This document shows, piece after piece, positions 21,743-29,332 of a DNA stretch of 41,309 bases. The stretch lies in IMG/VR virus record IMGVR_UViG_3300032294_001096, positions 1-41,309 of that record. One strand, 5' to 3'. The position numbers and the translations under genes are program-made. The notes below the pieces were generated by a model. It did no database searches, was not told the origin of the DNA, and saw only the letters and a list, made by a program, of their open reading frames with translations. Each line of letters begins with the position of its first letter. Position 1 is the first letter of the stretch. The DNA comes from a virus.

Positions 21743-21762
21743 GGGCGGGCTTCGGCCCGCCC
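21743..21762 (+). terminator. GC-rich TTCG hairpin after the capsid gene
   Basis: GGGCGGGC, TTCG, GCCCGCCC: a perfect 8-bp stem with a UUCG loop, 7 bp after the capsid stop. The following bases TCGCTCCG are not a real T-run. It is likely a partial terminator or 3'-end stabiliser that keeps capsid mRNA abundant relative to downstream genes. Confidence 0.55.
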
Positions 21763-21808
21763 TCGCTCCGCGGCATCCCCACTCACGCGCAGCATAGGAG
21801 ACCCTCAG

Positions 21809-22237
21809 ATGCGCGATCTCATGAACAACGTCCACGTCGTCAACGCCATCCCTCCGGTGGCGGCGCGCACGGACAACACCGCCATCGTGTCGTCGATCAT
21901 CGACGTTCGCGACTACGATTCCGCCATGTTCGCGATCTCGATCGGCACGAACACGGACACGAACGCCACCTTTGCGGTGCTGCTCGAGGAAAGCGATGCC
22001 TCGAACATGTCGGGCGCCGTGGCCGTCGCCGATGCGGACCTGAACGGCACGGAAGTGCTGGCCGGCTTCGACTTCGCCGACGACACTGAGACCCGCAAGC
22101 TCGGCTACCGCGGCGCGAAGCGGTACATCCGCCTCACGATCACGCCCTCGGGCAACGACGCCGGCAACATCTTCCTTGCCGCGGTCGCGATCCTCGGCAA
22201 CCCGCTGTTCGCGCCGACGCCGAACCCGCCGCAGTGA
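21809..22237 (+). CDS. Probable head-associated structural protein, 142 aa
   Basis: Follows the capsid gene with its own ribosome site (TAGGAGA). The product is beta-rich throughout (VVNAIPPVAARTDNTAIVSS..., then a long acidic loop) and ends in a Pro-rich tail. Size and position fit a capsid decoration or head-stabilising protein, but I do not recognise the family with confidence. Confidence 0.65.
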   Translation: MRDLMNNVHVVNAIPPVAARTDNTAIVSSIIDVRDYDSAMFAISIGTNTDTNATFAVLLEESDASNMSGAVAVADADLNGTEVLAGFDFADDTETRKLGYRGAKRYIRLTITPSGNDAGNIFLAAVAILGNPLFAPTPNPPQ

Positions 22238-22255
22238 CCTGACGGCTGAACCGTC

Positions 22256-22822
22256 ATGAACCTTCGCCAAATCACCGCACCGACCATCCGGCCGGTGACG
22301 CTGGAAGAGGCGAAAGCCCAACTGCGCGTCGAGTCCACGGATTTCGACGCGCAGATTTCCCGGTTGATCGACACCGCCGTCTCGTGGCTGGCGGCGCCGG
22401 ACGGTTGGCTTAACCGGTCGATGTGCCGGCAGACGCTTGAACTGACAATCGCGGCATGGCCGAACGCGGATGGCGTCCACCTGCCCGGCGGCCCGGTCGC
22501 GTCGGTCGTCTCGGTCAAGTATTTTGACGGCGCGAACGTCGAGCAGACCGTGTCGTCGGGCGACTACTTCCTAGACCGCGACCGACTGTTGATGCTGCCC
22601 GGCTTTACGAAGCCGATCGTGATGGCGCGGCCCGCTCCGATCGCAATTCGCTATCTGGCCGGCGCGGAGACCGCAGCCGAGGTGCCGGAGGCGATGAAGC
22701 ACGCCGTCCTGGTCCTCGTGACCCGCCTTTTCGAACACCGCGGCGACATGGTCGTCGGAACGCTGCGCGAAGACCCGCAGCTTGAGGCCATCCTTTCCCC
22801 CTTCCGAAACTGGATCATCTGA
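22256..22822 (+). CDS. Head-tail connector, HK97 gp6-like
   Basis: A 188-residue protein starting with the family's usual opening: RPVTLEEAKAQLRVESTDFD, then ISRLIDTAVSWL. The middle carries VVSVKYFDG. The C-terminus has PEAMKHAVLVLVTRLFEHRGD, also typical. It would form the ring below the portal (adaptor). Confidence 0.9.
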   Translation: MNLRQITAPTIRPVTLEEAKAQLRVESTDFDAQISRLIDTAVSWLAAPDGWLNRSMCRQTLELTIAAWPNADGVHLPGGPVASVVSVKYFDGANVEQTVSSGDYFLDRDRLLMLPGFTKPIVMARPAPIAIRYLAGAETAAEVPEAMKHAVLVLVTRLFEHRGDMVVGTLREDPQLEAILSPFRNWII

Positions 22823-22832
22823 GGACCGCGCC

Positions 22833-23336
22833 ATGCCGCTCACCGCAAGGATTTCCGCTCAGATCGACGCGACCGAAACCGCGGCGATCGACTTCGGCAC
22901 GAAGACGTCCAAGATCCAGGCCGCGCTTGCCATCGCGCTCGCCAGCGGCACGGGCGCCGGGCAGGCCGACATGATCTTCTCGGACGAGCGCACACTGGCA
23001 GCGTCCGCAACCGAAAACCTCGACCTCGCGGGCTCGCTCGCCGGGGCCTTTGGCGCCACGCTGACCTTCGCCAAGGTGAAGGCCATCATGGTCATCGCCG
23101 ATGCCGGCAACACGAACGACGTGGTGATCGGCGGCGCGGCGTCGAATGCTTTCGTGGGTCCGTTCGGTGCGAACACCCACACGGTCGCGGTCGAACCCGG
23201 CGGCGTTTTCCTGATCGCGCATTCGGGCACCGGTTGGACGGTCACGGCCGCCACGGGCGACCTTCTCAAGATGACCAACTCTGCCGGCACGACTGGCGTC
23301 ACCTACAAGATCGTCATCATCGGCACCTCCGTCTGA
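22833..23336 (+). CDS. Virion protein of unknown function in the neck cluster, 167 aa
   Basis: Starts MPLTARISAQIDATETAAID. The product is an Ala/Gly/Thr-rich beta protein with segments SATENLDLAGSLAGAFG and KAIMVIADAGNTNDVVIGG. The repeated VIGG/VFLIAHSGTGWTV strands suggest a structural shell protein (decoration or neck fibre). No catalytic residues are evident. Confidence 0.7.
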   Translation: MPLTARISAQIDATETAAIDFGTKTSKIQAALAIALASGTGAGQADMIFSDERTLAASATENLDLAGSLAGAFGATLTFAKVKAIMVIADAGNTNDVVIGGAASNAFVGPFGANTHTVAVEPGGVFLIAHSGTGWTVTAATGDLLKMTNSAGTTGVTYKIVIIGTSV

Positions 23337-23341
23337 GGCTG

Positions 23342-23533
23342 ATGGCTGTCTGGTACGCCTTTGATCGGGCGTTCGACTTCCCGGTCAAGCGTGGCGTCGA
23401 GGTGGCCTATCTGGCTGGAATGGTCCTGCTGATCCCGGAGACGCACGCCGACGCGGCGGACGCGGCCGGGGTCGGTCGCCGCACGAAGCGGCCGGAGACG
23501 CGACATGCGCACAAACGCAGGCGGAATGCGTGA
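23342..23533 (+). CDS. Small neck-region protein, 63 aa
   Basis: MAVWYAFDRAFDFPVKRGVE then AYLAGMVLLIP, with a basic C-terminus (KRRRNA). Such small proteins, with a Trp/Phe-rich start and a KAG-like turn, are often found just before the head-closure gene in HK97-like phages; role unknown. It overlaps the head-closure gene by 29 bp if that gene uses its first ATG. Confidence 0.65.
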   Translation: MAVWYAFDRAFDFPVKRGVEVAYLAGMVLLIPETHADAADAAGVGRRTKRPETRHAHKRRRNA

Positions 23534-23852
23534 TCGCCTCCGCTTCGAGAGCCGCGCGGTCGCCGATGACGGCTACGGAAACCCGGTCGCGGGCGACTGG
23601 ACGCATCGCTTCACCAGGTCGGCCGATGTGCGGCCGGCGCGCGGCGGCGAGGAAGTCCTGGCGGCCAAGCTGCAAGGCGTCCAGCCGGTGCGGATCATCG
23701 TCTACTCGGACAGCGAGACGCGCACGGTGACGCCGGAGTGGCGGGCCGTCGATAGCCGTTCGGGCCTCGTCTATGCCATCCGCGCGGTGGCCGACGAGGA
23801 ACGCCGCGGCCAGTTCCTCACGCTCGACGCCATCGCAGGCGCGGCGCCGTGA
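23505..23852 (+). CDS. Head closure protein, SPP1 gp16-like
   Basis: A 115-residue protein beginning MRTNAGGMRDRLRFES, the usual start (M-x-AG-x-LRxRxxFE) of phage head-tail adaptor/stopper proteins. DGYGNPVAGDWTHRFTRSAD, then RPARGGEEVLAAKLQG also fit. An ATG seven codons later is possible. It closes the portal channel after packaging. The next gene's GTG overlaps its stop. Confidence 0.88.
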   Translation: MRTNAGGMRDRLRFESRAVADDGYGNPVAGDWTHRFTRSADVRPARGGEEVLAAKLQGVQPVRIIVYSDSETRTVTPEWRAVDSRSGLVYAIRAVADEERRGQFLTLDAIAGAAP

Positions 23853-24271
23853 GCGACCCCGGCCTTGCCATTCAGGCCGCGCTGATCGGCACGCTTCGCG
23901 CCACAGGTGCGGTGACGGCGCTGGTCTCGACGCGGGTCTATGACATCCCTCCGGCTCTGCAGCCGGGCGCCATGCCGACGTTCCCCTACGTCACCATCGG
24001 CGAGGCGCAGTCGATCACGGAGCGCGCGGACTGCCTCGACGGCACCGAGCATTTCGTTGACCTGCACGCATGGTCCCGCGCGCCCGGCTTCGTCGAGGTG
24101 AAGCGGATCGCAGGCGCGATGCGGGCGGCGCTCCACGAGGCAGAAATCGAGGTTGCCGGCTACCGGCTGATCGACCTCGCAGTGCAGGACGTCCGCTATC
24201 TCCGCGATCCGGACGGCCTGACCTCTCACGCCGTGTTGCAGTTCCGCGTCCTCGTCGATGCAATCGACTAA
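23849..24271 (+). CDS. Tail completion protein, DUF3168 / gp17-like
   Basis: A 140-residue protein with GTG start. The pattern AIQAALIGTLRATGAVTALV, then RVYDIPPA..., FPYVTIGEA and the late VQDVRYLRDPDGLTSHAVLQFR is characteristic of DUF3168 tail terminator/completion proteins. These cap the tail tube and join it to the head. Confidence 0.9.
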   Translation: MSDPGLAIQAALIGTLRATGAVTALVSTRVYDIPPALQPGAMPTFPYVTIGEAQSITERADCLDGTEHFVDLHAWSRAPGFVEVKRIAGAMRAALHEAEIEVAGYRLIDLAVQDVRYLRDPDGLTSHAVLQFRVLVDAID

Positions 24272-24293
24272 CCCCTGAACCGGAGGCCCGACG

Positions 24294-24743
24294 ATGGCTC
24301 GCCCGACCACCTACTCTGCGAAGAAGCTGCTGATCCTTCTCGGCGACGGCGGCACGCCCGAGGTCTTCGCCGCGCCGTGCGGCCTCACGACCCGCGGGAT
24401 CGAGTTCAGCAAGGAGACGAATGACGTCACCGTGCCGGACTGCGATGACCCCGACCTGCCGGCATGGTCCGAGCGTTCGGTGCGGACGCTGTCGGCCAGC
24501 GTATCGGGCTCGGGCATCCTCGCGGCCGAGGCGTTCGCGACGTGGCGCGCGGCGTTCCTCAACACCGACCCGACGAACGCCCGCATCAAGATCGACGACA
24601 TCCTCGCCAACGGCGGCGGCTACTTCTCCGGCCGGTTCCACCTTTCCGGGTTCTCCATCACGGGCGAGATCGGCGACAAGATCCAGGTCGAAATCACGAT
24701 GGAATCCGATGGCGAGGTCACCTGGGTGGATGCGGCCTCCTGA
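24294..24743 (+). CDS. Major tail tube protein
   Basis: A 149-residue protein preceded by GGAGG. The segments GIEFSKETNDVTVPDCDDPD and WSERSVRTLSASVSGSG, with a C-terminal GEIGDKIQVEITMESDGEVTW, match TP901-1/GTA-type tail tube proteins, which polymerise into the tube. It is followed directly by the tail assembly chaperone genes. Confidence 0.9.
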   Translation: MARPTTYSAKKLLILLGDGGTPEVFAAPCGLTTRGIEFSKETNDVTVPDCDDPDLPAWSERSVRTLSASVSGSGILAAEAFATWRAAFLNTDPTNARIKIDDILANGGGYFSGRFHLSGFSITGEIGDKIQVEITMESDGEVTWVDAAS

Positions 24744-25177
24744 TGTCGTCCAACGCCTCGATCACCCTAGCATGGGCGGACGGAGACTATCTGTTCCGCC
24801 TCCCCATCGGCCAGCTCCGCGAGTTGCAGGAGAAGTGCGGCGCGGGGCCGATGGTCATCTACCAGCGGCTCCACTCCGGCGAGTGGCGGGTCGACGATGT
24901 CCGCGAGACGCTCCGGCTCGGCCTTATTGGCGGCGGCATGAAGCCGGTCGAGGCGTTGGTGCTGGTCAAGCGGTATGTCGACGAGCGGCCATGGGCCGAG
25001 AACGTGCTGCCGGCCACCGCCGTCATCCTCGCTGCTGTCATGGGCGTGCCGGACGACAAGGTGGGAAAACCCGAAGCGGAGACGACCACGACGGAGGCGA
25101 CGGACGCCTCGTCTTCTCCGCGCTCTACGGTGCGGGGGCGGTCCTCGGCTGGACAGCCCGCCAGGTCGACGAACTGA
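24743..25177 (+). CDS. Tail assembly chaperone, short form (GTA TAC-like)
   Basis: A 144-residue protein: LAWADGDYLFRLPIGQLREL, QEKCGAGPMVIYQRL, then RETLRLGLIGGG. This is the pattern of the Phage_TAC_11 / gene-transfer-agent family upstream of the tape measure gene. The last 45 residues after the slippery site are low-complexity (Thr/Ser/Arg), as expected for the unshifted G-type product. It starts one base inside the previous stop. Confidence 0.88.
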   Translation: MSSNASITLAWADGDYLFRLPIGQLRELQEKCGAGPMVIYQRLHSGEWRVDDVRETLRLGLIGGGMKPVEALVLVKRYVDERPWAENVLPATAVILAAVMGVPDDKVGKPEAETTTTEATDASSSPRSTVRGRSSAGQPARSTN

Positions 25178-25314
25178 GCCTCTGGGAACTGGCGGCGGCG
25201 ATCGACGGCCTGAACAGGTCGCAGGGCGCCGAGCAGCCGGTCGAGACCATGAGCGATAGCGAGTTCGCCGACATGCTGGATCGAAACGCGAACTGGATGG
25301 CGAGCGTTCACTGA
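24743..25314 (+). CDS. Tail assembly chaperone, frameshifted GT-type fusion
   Basis: A -1 shift at 25063-25069 joins the first 109 codons to a second frame with no start codon of its own. Its product continues FSALYGAGAVLGW, then VDELSLWELAAAIDGLNRSQ and ends DMLDRNANWMASVH, like the Phage_TAC/GTA chaperone that contacts the tape measure. The fusion would be about 190 residues. The two frames correspond to lambda G and T. The fusion is inferred; the second frame and the heptamer are seen directly. Confidence 0.82.
25063..25069 (+). promoter_or_regulatory. Programmed -1 ribosomal frameshift site GGGAAAA
   Basis: The heptamer is in the correct phase for simultaneous slippage (G GGA AAA in the zero frame, re-pairing on GGG AAA). 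It is nearly the same as lambda's GGGAAAG in gene G. The -1 frame then stays open to 25314. Confidence 0.85.
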
Positions 25315-25733
25315 TGGCTGAGACCGCTGCATTCAAACGCCGGCTTGCGCGCATTCCCGCGCGGGTGCGAGCGGAGGTCATGCAGCACATGGCAGACGCG
25401 GCCGAAGAGGTCGCCGGCATCATGCGCCGGGTCGGCCCGGGCGACCGGACGTTCGTGCTCGAGCGGTCGATCCGCGTCGAGCCGGAGCCGGGGCAGTTGC
25501 GCGTCAGGATCAAGGCTGGCGGCAAGGATACCCGCAAGGCCGTCCGGTCCGGGGCCAGCGTTCTCTACGATTACGCGCTGGCGCAGGAGTTCGGGACGGA
25601 GAACATGCCGGCGAGCCCGTTCTTTTATCCCGTGTGGCGGCTTCGTCGCCGCGCGGTCCGCAGCAAGATCCAGCGCGCGATCCGCAAGTCCGTGATCAGC
25701 GAAGCAAACCGGCAGGGCCTCGGCAATGGCTGA
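25314..25733 (+). CDS. HK97 gp10-like protein in an unusual position
   Basis: A 139-residue protein: FKRRLARIPARVRAEVMQHM, then LERSIRVEPEPGQLRVRIKAGG, YALAQEFGT and a basic ending PFFYPVWRLRRRAVRSKIQR. This is the layout of the HK97-gp10-like tail component/neck family. That family normally sits between head-closure and tail-completion genes; here it lies after the chaperone and overlaps the tape measure gene by 8 bp. Confidence 0.8.
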   Translation: MAETAAFKRRLARIPARVRAEVMQHMADAAEEVAGIMRRVGPGDRTFVLERSIRVEPEPGQLRVRIKAGGKDTRKAVRSGASVLYDYALAQEFGTENMPASPFFYPVWRLRRRAVRSKIQRAIRKSVISEANRQGLGNG

Positions 25734-27732
25734 CGACGGAGCAAAACTCGTCGTCTCCATGGAGGCGAAGCTGCGCACGTTCGAGCGTCAGTTGCAGCGC
25801 GCGGGCGTGATCGCGGACCAGAGCGCGAAGAACATCGAGAAGCGGCTGTCCAACATCAACCCGGGCGCCGACGCGCTGGTGGCCGGGTTCAAGCGCATTG
25901 GGGCGGCGGCCGCGGCGGCGTTCTCCATCGACCAGGTCCGGCAGGCGATCGACGCTTACACGCGGGTCCAGAACGCGCTCAAGGTCGCCGGTCTTGAGGG
26001 CGACAAGCTGAAGGCTACATACGACACGCTGTTCGCCGCGTCCCAGCGCCAGGGCACGTCCATCGAGGCAACGGCGACGCTGTATGGCCGCCTCGCCGCG
26101 GCCCAGAAGGATCTGAACGTCACGCAGGGCGAGCTGCTCGAGTTCACGGAGGGCGTCGGCGTCGCGCTCCGGGTCGCCGGGACGGATGCCACCACGGCCT
26201 CGGGAGCGCTGTTGCAGCTCGGCCAGGCACTCGGCGGTGGGAAGATCCAGGCCGAGGAATACAACTCCATCCTCGACGGCGCGCGCCCCATCCTGCAGTC
26301 CGTCGCGATCGGCCTGAAGGAAGCGGGCGGGTCGGTGTCGAAGCTGACGGCGCTGGTGAAGGACGGCAAGGTTTCCAGCGAGGTGTTCTTCCGCGCCTTC
26401 CTCGCCGGCCTGCCGGAGATCAACCGACAAGCGCAGACGGCCGGCACGACGTCGTCGCAGGCGATCGAGCGGCTCAAGAACAGCCTGGTGAACCTCGTGG
26501 GCCAGCTAGATGCGGTGCTCGGCGTGTCGCCGGCGTTCGCGAGCGGCATCAGCAACATCGCCGGCACGTTCGACACGCTGGCCGTGAAGGTGTCCGGCGC
26601 GATCAAGGAATTGCAGGCGTTCAACGCGGCCGCCGGCGCTGCCGTAAAGCAGGGGCTCGAGGCGGCGAAGGTCGGGACCGCGGCGACGCAGGCGACCGCG
26701 CTGCGCGCTCAGATCGACAGCCTCAAGCGGCAGAACCCCAACGGTGTGGTGGGCGGCGACGCGCTGCGCCTGCGCGGCCTCGAGGAACAGCTTGCCCGGG
26801 CCGTCGCCGCCCAGGTGGCCCCGGCGGCGAGTGGTTCGCAGGTTGCGTCGCGCCCGGGCGGCCCGTCGCGCATCATGGGTACAACCTATCGCCCGCGGCC
26901 GCAGGTCTCGCTGGACGACGCGCCGGTGACGAACACCGGCGGTGGCGGCGGTGGCGCCCGCGGTGGCGGCGCCGTCTCCCAGAGCGAGTTCGAGCGCGAG
27001 GTCCAGCAGATCCAACGCCGGACCGCGCTGCTGCAGCAGGAAGCGACGACGGTCGGCAAGTCGGCATTCGAAGCGGACCGGGCCCGGGCGGCATACGATC
27101 TCATGGAAGCGGCGAAGCGTGCCGGTCTGTCCACCACGCCGGCGCTCACGGCGCAGATCGAGGAGCTTTCGCGGGCCTACGCGCAGTCTGAGCAGACGGT
27201 GCGGGCGGCCGAGGAAGCGCAGCGCAGCATGAACGAGCTGGCGCAGTTCGCGGGCGACAGTCTCTCCGGCTTCTTCTCGGACATCGTCTCGGGCGGTGAG
27301 AACGCCGAGAAGGCGCTCATGAACCTCACCAAGAGGTTGGCGGACGCGGCGTTGCAGGCGGCGCTGCTGGGCGACGGGCCTCTGGCCGGTCTGTTTGGCG
27401 GCGGCAAGGCGGCCGGCGGTGGTGTCGGCGGGCTGATCGGCGGGCTTCTCAAGTTCATCCCAGGCTTTGCCGGTGGCACGCGGTCGGCACCCGGCGGCCT
27501 CGCCATGGTCGGCGAGAGGGGCCCGGAGCTGGTCAACCTGCCGAAAGGCTCTCAGGTCATCCCGAACGACGTTCTGATGGGCGCGGCGGGACGCGGCGGT
27601 CAATCGGTCGTCGTCAACATTTCGGCCACGAACAACGGCGGCATGTCGCCTACCGAAATGGCGGCTTTCGGGCGCACCATCCGCGACGCGGCGATCAACG
27701 GCACTTTCGAAGCGATCCGGCGCGGGCGGTAG
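25726..27732 (+). CDS. Tape measure protein
   Basis: A 668-residue protein that sets tail length (roughly 100 nm by the usual 1.5 Å per residue rule). The N-terminus has coiled coil. Residues about 75-250 contain the tape-measure domain: YTRVQNALKVAG, GGGKIQAEEYNSILDGARPI and KDGKVSSEVFFRAFLAGLP. The middle is Ala/Gln-rich with a glycine linker (GGGGGGARGGG), and the end has FAGGTRSAPGGLAMVGERGP and LPKGSQVIPN, both common at tape measure C-termini. Confidence 0.93.
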   Translation: MADDGAKLVVSMEAKLRTFERQLQRAGVIADQSAKNIEKRLSNINPGADALVAGFKRIGAAAAAAFSIDQVRQAIDAYTRVQNALKVAGLEGDKLKATYDTLFAASQRQGTSIEATATLYGRLAAAQKDLNVTQGELLEFTEGVGVALRVAGTDATTASGALLQLGQALGGGKIQAEEYNSILDGARPILQSVAIGLKEAGGSVSKLTALVKDGKVSSEVFFRAFLAGLPEINRQAQTAGTTSSQAIERLKNSLVNLVGQLDAVLGVSPAFASGISNIAGTFDTLAVKVSGAIKELQAFNAAAGAAVKQGLEAAKVGTAATQATALRAQIDSLKRQNPNGVVGGDALRLRGLEEQLARAVAAQVAPAASGSQVASRPGGPSRIMGTTYRPRPQVSLDDAPVTNTGGGGGGARGGGAVSQSEFEREVQQIQRRTALLQQEATTVGKSAFEADRARAAYDLMEAAKRAGLSTTPALTAQIEELSRAYAQSEQTVRAAEEAQRSMNELAQFAGDSLSGFFSDIVSGGENAEKALMNLTKRLADAALQAALLGDGPLAGLFGGGKAAGGGVGGLIGGLLKFIPGFAGGTRSAPGGLAMVGERGPELVNLPKGSQVIPNDVLMGAAGRGGQSVVVNISATNNGGMSPTEMAAFGRTIRDAAINGTFEAIRRGR

Positions 27733-27735
27733 CGG

Positions 27736-28356
27736 ATGGCGATCTCGTATCCCCTGACGCTCCCGGCCTTCCGGTCGCGCAACTTCACCTTCGGACTGAC
27801 GCCGACCGTCGCAATCTCTGCGTCGCCGTTCACGGGGCAACAGCAGGTCTACGAGTGGCCGAACGTGACGTGGCAGGCGTCCTTCGACGTGGTCGCGTCC
27901 GGCCGGACGGAGTGGTCGCAACTGACGGCATTCATGACCTCGCTGCGCGGGCGGCTCGGGACGGTGCTGATCTATCCCTACCAGGGCGTCCGGCCGCGCG
28001 GCACGACGAACACCAGCGGCGTCACAGTGGCGACCGGCGGCGCGGCCGCGCAGGCACGAGCGCTTAACCTCTCGGGCGTCGGGGCGGCGAAGACGCTGCT
28101 GGCCGGCGACTTCCTGCAGCTCGGCACGGGCTCAACGGCTCGGCTCCACATGGTCGTGGAGAACGCCACGGCGGACGGGTCCGGCAACGCCACGGTGACC
28201 ATCGAGCCGCCGCTTCGCGTGGCCTACTCGGCCGGCGCGGCGGTGACGCTCCTGAAGCCTTCCGCGCTGATGCGCTCGGCCGTCAACGAGGGAGCCTCGA
28301 CGGTCGAACTCGGCGGGGTCATCACGGCCAGCTTCGCGTTCACCGAGGCGCTCTGA
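27736..28356 (+). CDS. Minor/distal tail protein, 206 aa
   Basis: Starts MAISYPLTLPAFRSRNFTFG. A beta-rich N-domain with QQQVYEWPNVTWQASFD and LRGRLGTVLIYPYQG is followed by a second beta domain. It lies directly after the tape measure gene, the position of distal tail proteins that start the baseplate hub. One-base overlap with the next gene. Confidence 0.75.
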   Translation: MAISYPLTLPAFRSRNFTFGLTPTVAISASPFTGQQQVYEWPNVTWQASFDVVASGRTEWSQLTAFMTSLRGRLGTVLIYPYQGVRPRGTTNTSGVTVATGGAAAQARALNLSGVGAAKTLLAGDFLQLGTGSTARLHMVVENATADGSGNATVTIEPPLRVAYSAGAAVTLLKPSALMRSAVNEGASTVELGGVITASFAFTEAL

Positions 28357-28919
28357 TGCCGCGCACGCTGGATTCCGCCTTCGCGTCGGCCGTCGCTGCC
28401 GGTGAAGTCTACCCGGCCATTCTGGTCGAGGGCCTGTTCGATAGCGGCGCGCTGCGGCTCTGGTCGGGCATCGGCGATCTTTCGTGGAACTCCTACACCT
28501 GGACGGGAGCGGGCAACGTCCTGACCGTCGAGGCCATCACCGAGCGCGGTGACGTGCAGGCTCTGGGAACGTCCGTCACCCTGTCGGGCATTCCCTCGAC
28601 GCTGGTCTCCCTCGCGCTGGCTGAGCCGTATCAGGGCCGCATCGTGCGAATCTATCAGGCGCTGCTCACTTCGGCCGGCGCGGTGGTCGATGATCCGGAC
28701 GAGAGGTTTACAGGCCGGGCCGACGTCATGAGCATTTCGGACGACGCGCAGACGGCCATCATCACCATGAGCGTCGAAAGCCGCCTGATCGACCTGCAGC
28801 GTCCGCGCGAGCGTCGATACACGAACGAGGACCAGAAGACCCGGTCCGCGGCGGATCGCGGTTTCGAGTACGTGGCATCGATCCAGGACCAGCCGATCAA
28901 GTGGGGGACGGATTCGTGA
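28356..28919 (+). CDS. Tail tip/hub protein, DUF2163-like
   Basis: A 187-residue protein: LVEGLFDSGALRLWSGIGDL, SWNSYTWTGAGNVLTVEAI then VTLSGIPSTLV, and late ESRLIDLQRPRERRYTNEDQ. The pattern of a described surface (dG-x-x-RLWSG-x-GDL) and hub-type strands fits the DUF2163 or equivalent GTA hub protein between distal tail and hydrolase genes. The family name is inference. Confidence 0.75.
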   Translation: MPRTLDSAFASAVAAGEVYPAILVEGLFDSGALRLWSGIGDLSWNSYTWTGAGNVLTVEAITERGDVQALGTSVTLSGIPSTLVSLALAEPYQGRIVRIYQALLTSAGAVVDDPDERFTGRADVMSISDDAQTAIITMSVESRLIDLQRPRERRYTNEDQKTRSAADRGFEYVASIQDQPIKWGTDS

Positions 28920-29332
28920 CCCGCGTCGAAGGCTGGGGCGCGCGCCTCGACGCCGTCATTCAGGCAGCCACCGAGCGGCCTTTTTCATGGGGCGAGCACG
29001 ACTGCTGCACGTTCGCGGCCGACTGCGTCGATGCGGTCACCGGGACGCGGCTATGGCCGGCCGGGCTCGGCGCCTACACGACCAGCGTCGGCGCGCAGAA
29101 GGCCATGTTCGCGTGCGGGTGGCAGACGGTAGAGGACGCGCTTGATGCGGTCGTCGGACATCGCGTGCCGGTCCTGATGGCGCAGCGCGGCGACCTTGTG
29201 CTGATCCCGGCCGAAGGTTTCGCCGGGGCGGCGGTGATCGACATGACAGGGCAGTTTGCGGTTGGGGTGTCTCACGGGGGCCTGTTGCGCGTACCTGTGC
29301 TTGACGCCCTGGCTGCGTGGAGGGTCGGCTAG
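28916..29332 (+). CDS. NlpC/P60-like tail hydrolase (DUF6950-like)
   Basis: A 138-residue protein. The GTG at 28916 overlaps the previous stop and has GGGGGA upstream; a GTG five codons earlier is less likely. The N-terminus FSWGEHDCCTFAADCVDAV carries the candidate catalytic cysteine, and VGVSHGGLLRV the histidine. It probably cuts peptidoglycan during DNA entry, as does the equivalent GTA peptidase. Its stop overlaps the J-like start (TAGTG). Confidence 0.85.
   Translation: MTRVEGWGARLDAVIQAATERPFSWGEHDCCTFAADCVDAVTGTRLWPAGLGAYTTSVGAQKAMFACGWQTVEDALDAVVGHRVPVLMAQRGDLVLIPAEGFAGAAVIDMTGQFAVGVSHGGLLRVPVLDALAAWRVG

Noticed and set aside
26506-27921. Very long minus-strand frame (471 codons) opposite the tape measure gene
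   Set aside because: Arg-rich shadow of a Gly/Ala-rich gene; crosses two well-supported plus-strand genes.
22256-29332. Gene transfer agent (GTA) rather than a phage
   Set aside because: Several tail genes are GTA-like, but integrase, repressor switch, replication genes, terminase/HNH and spikes show a complete temperate phage.
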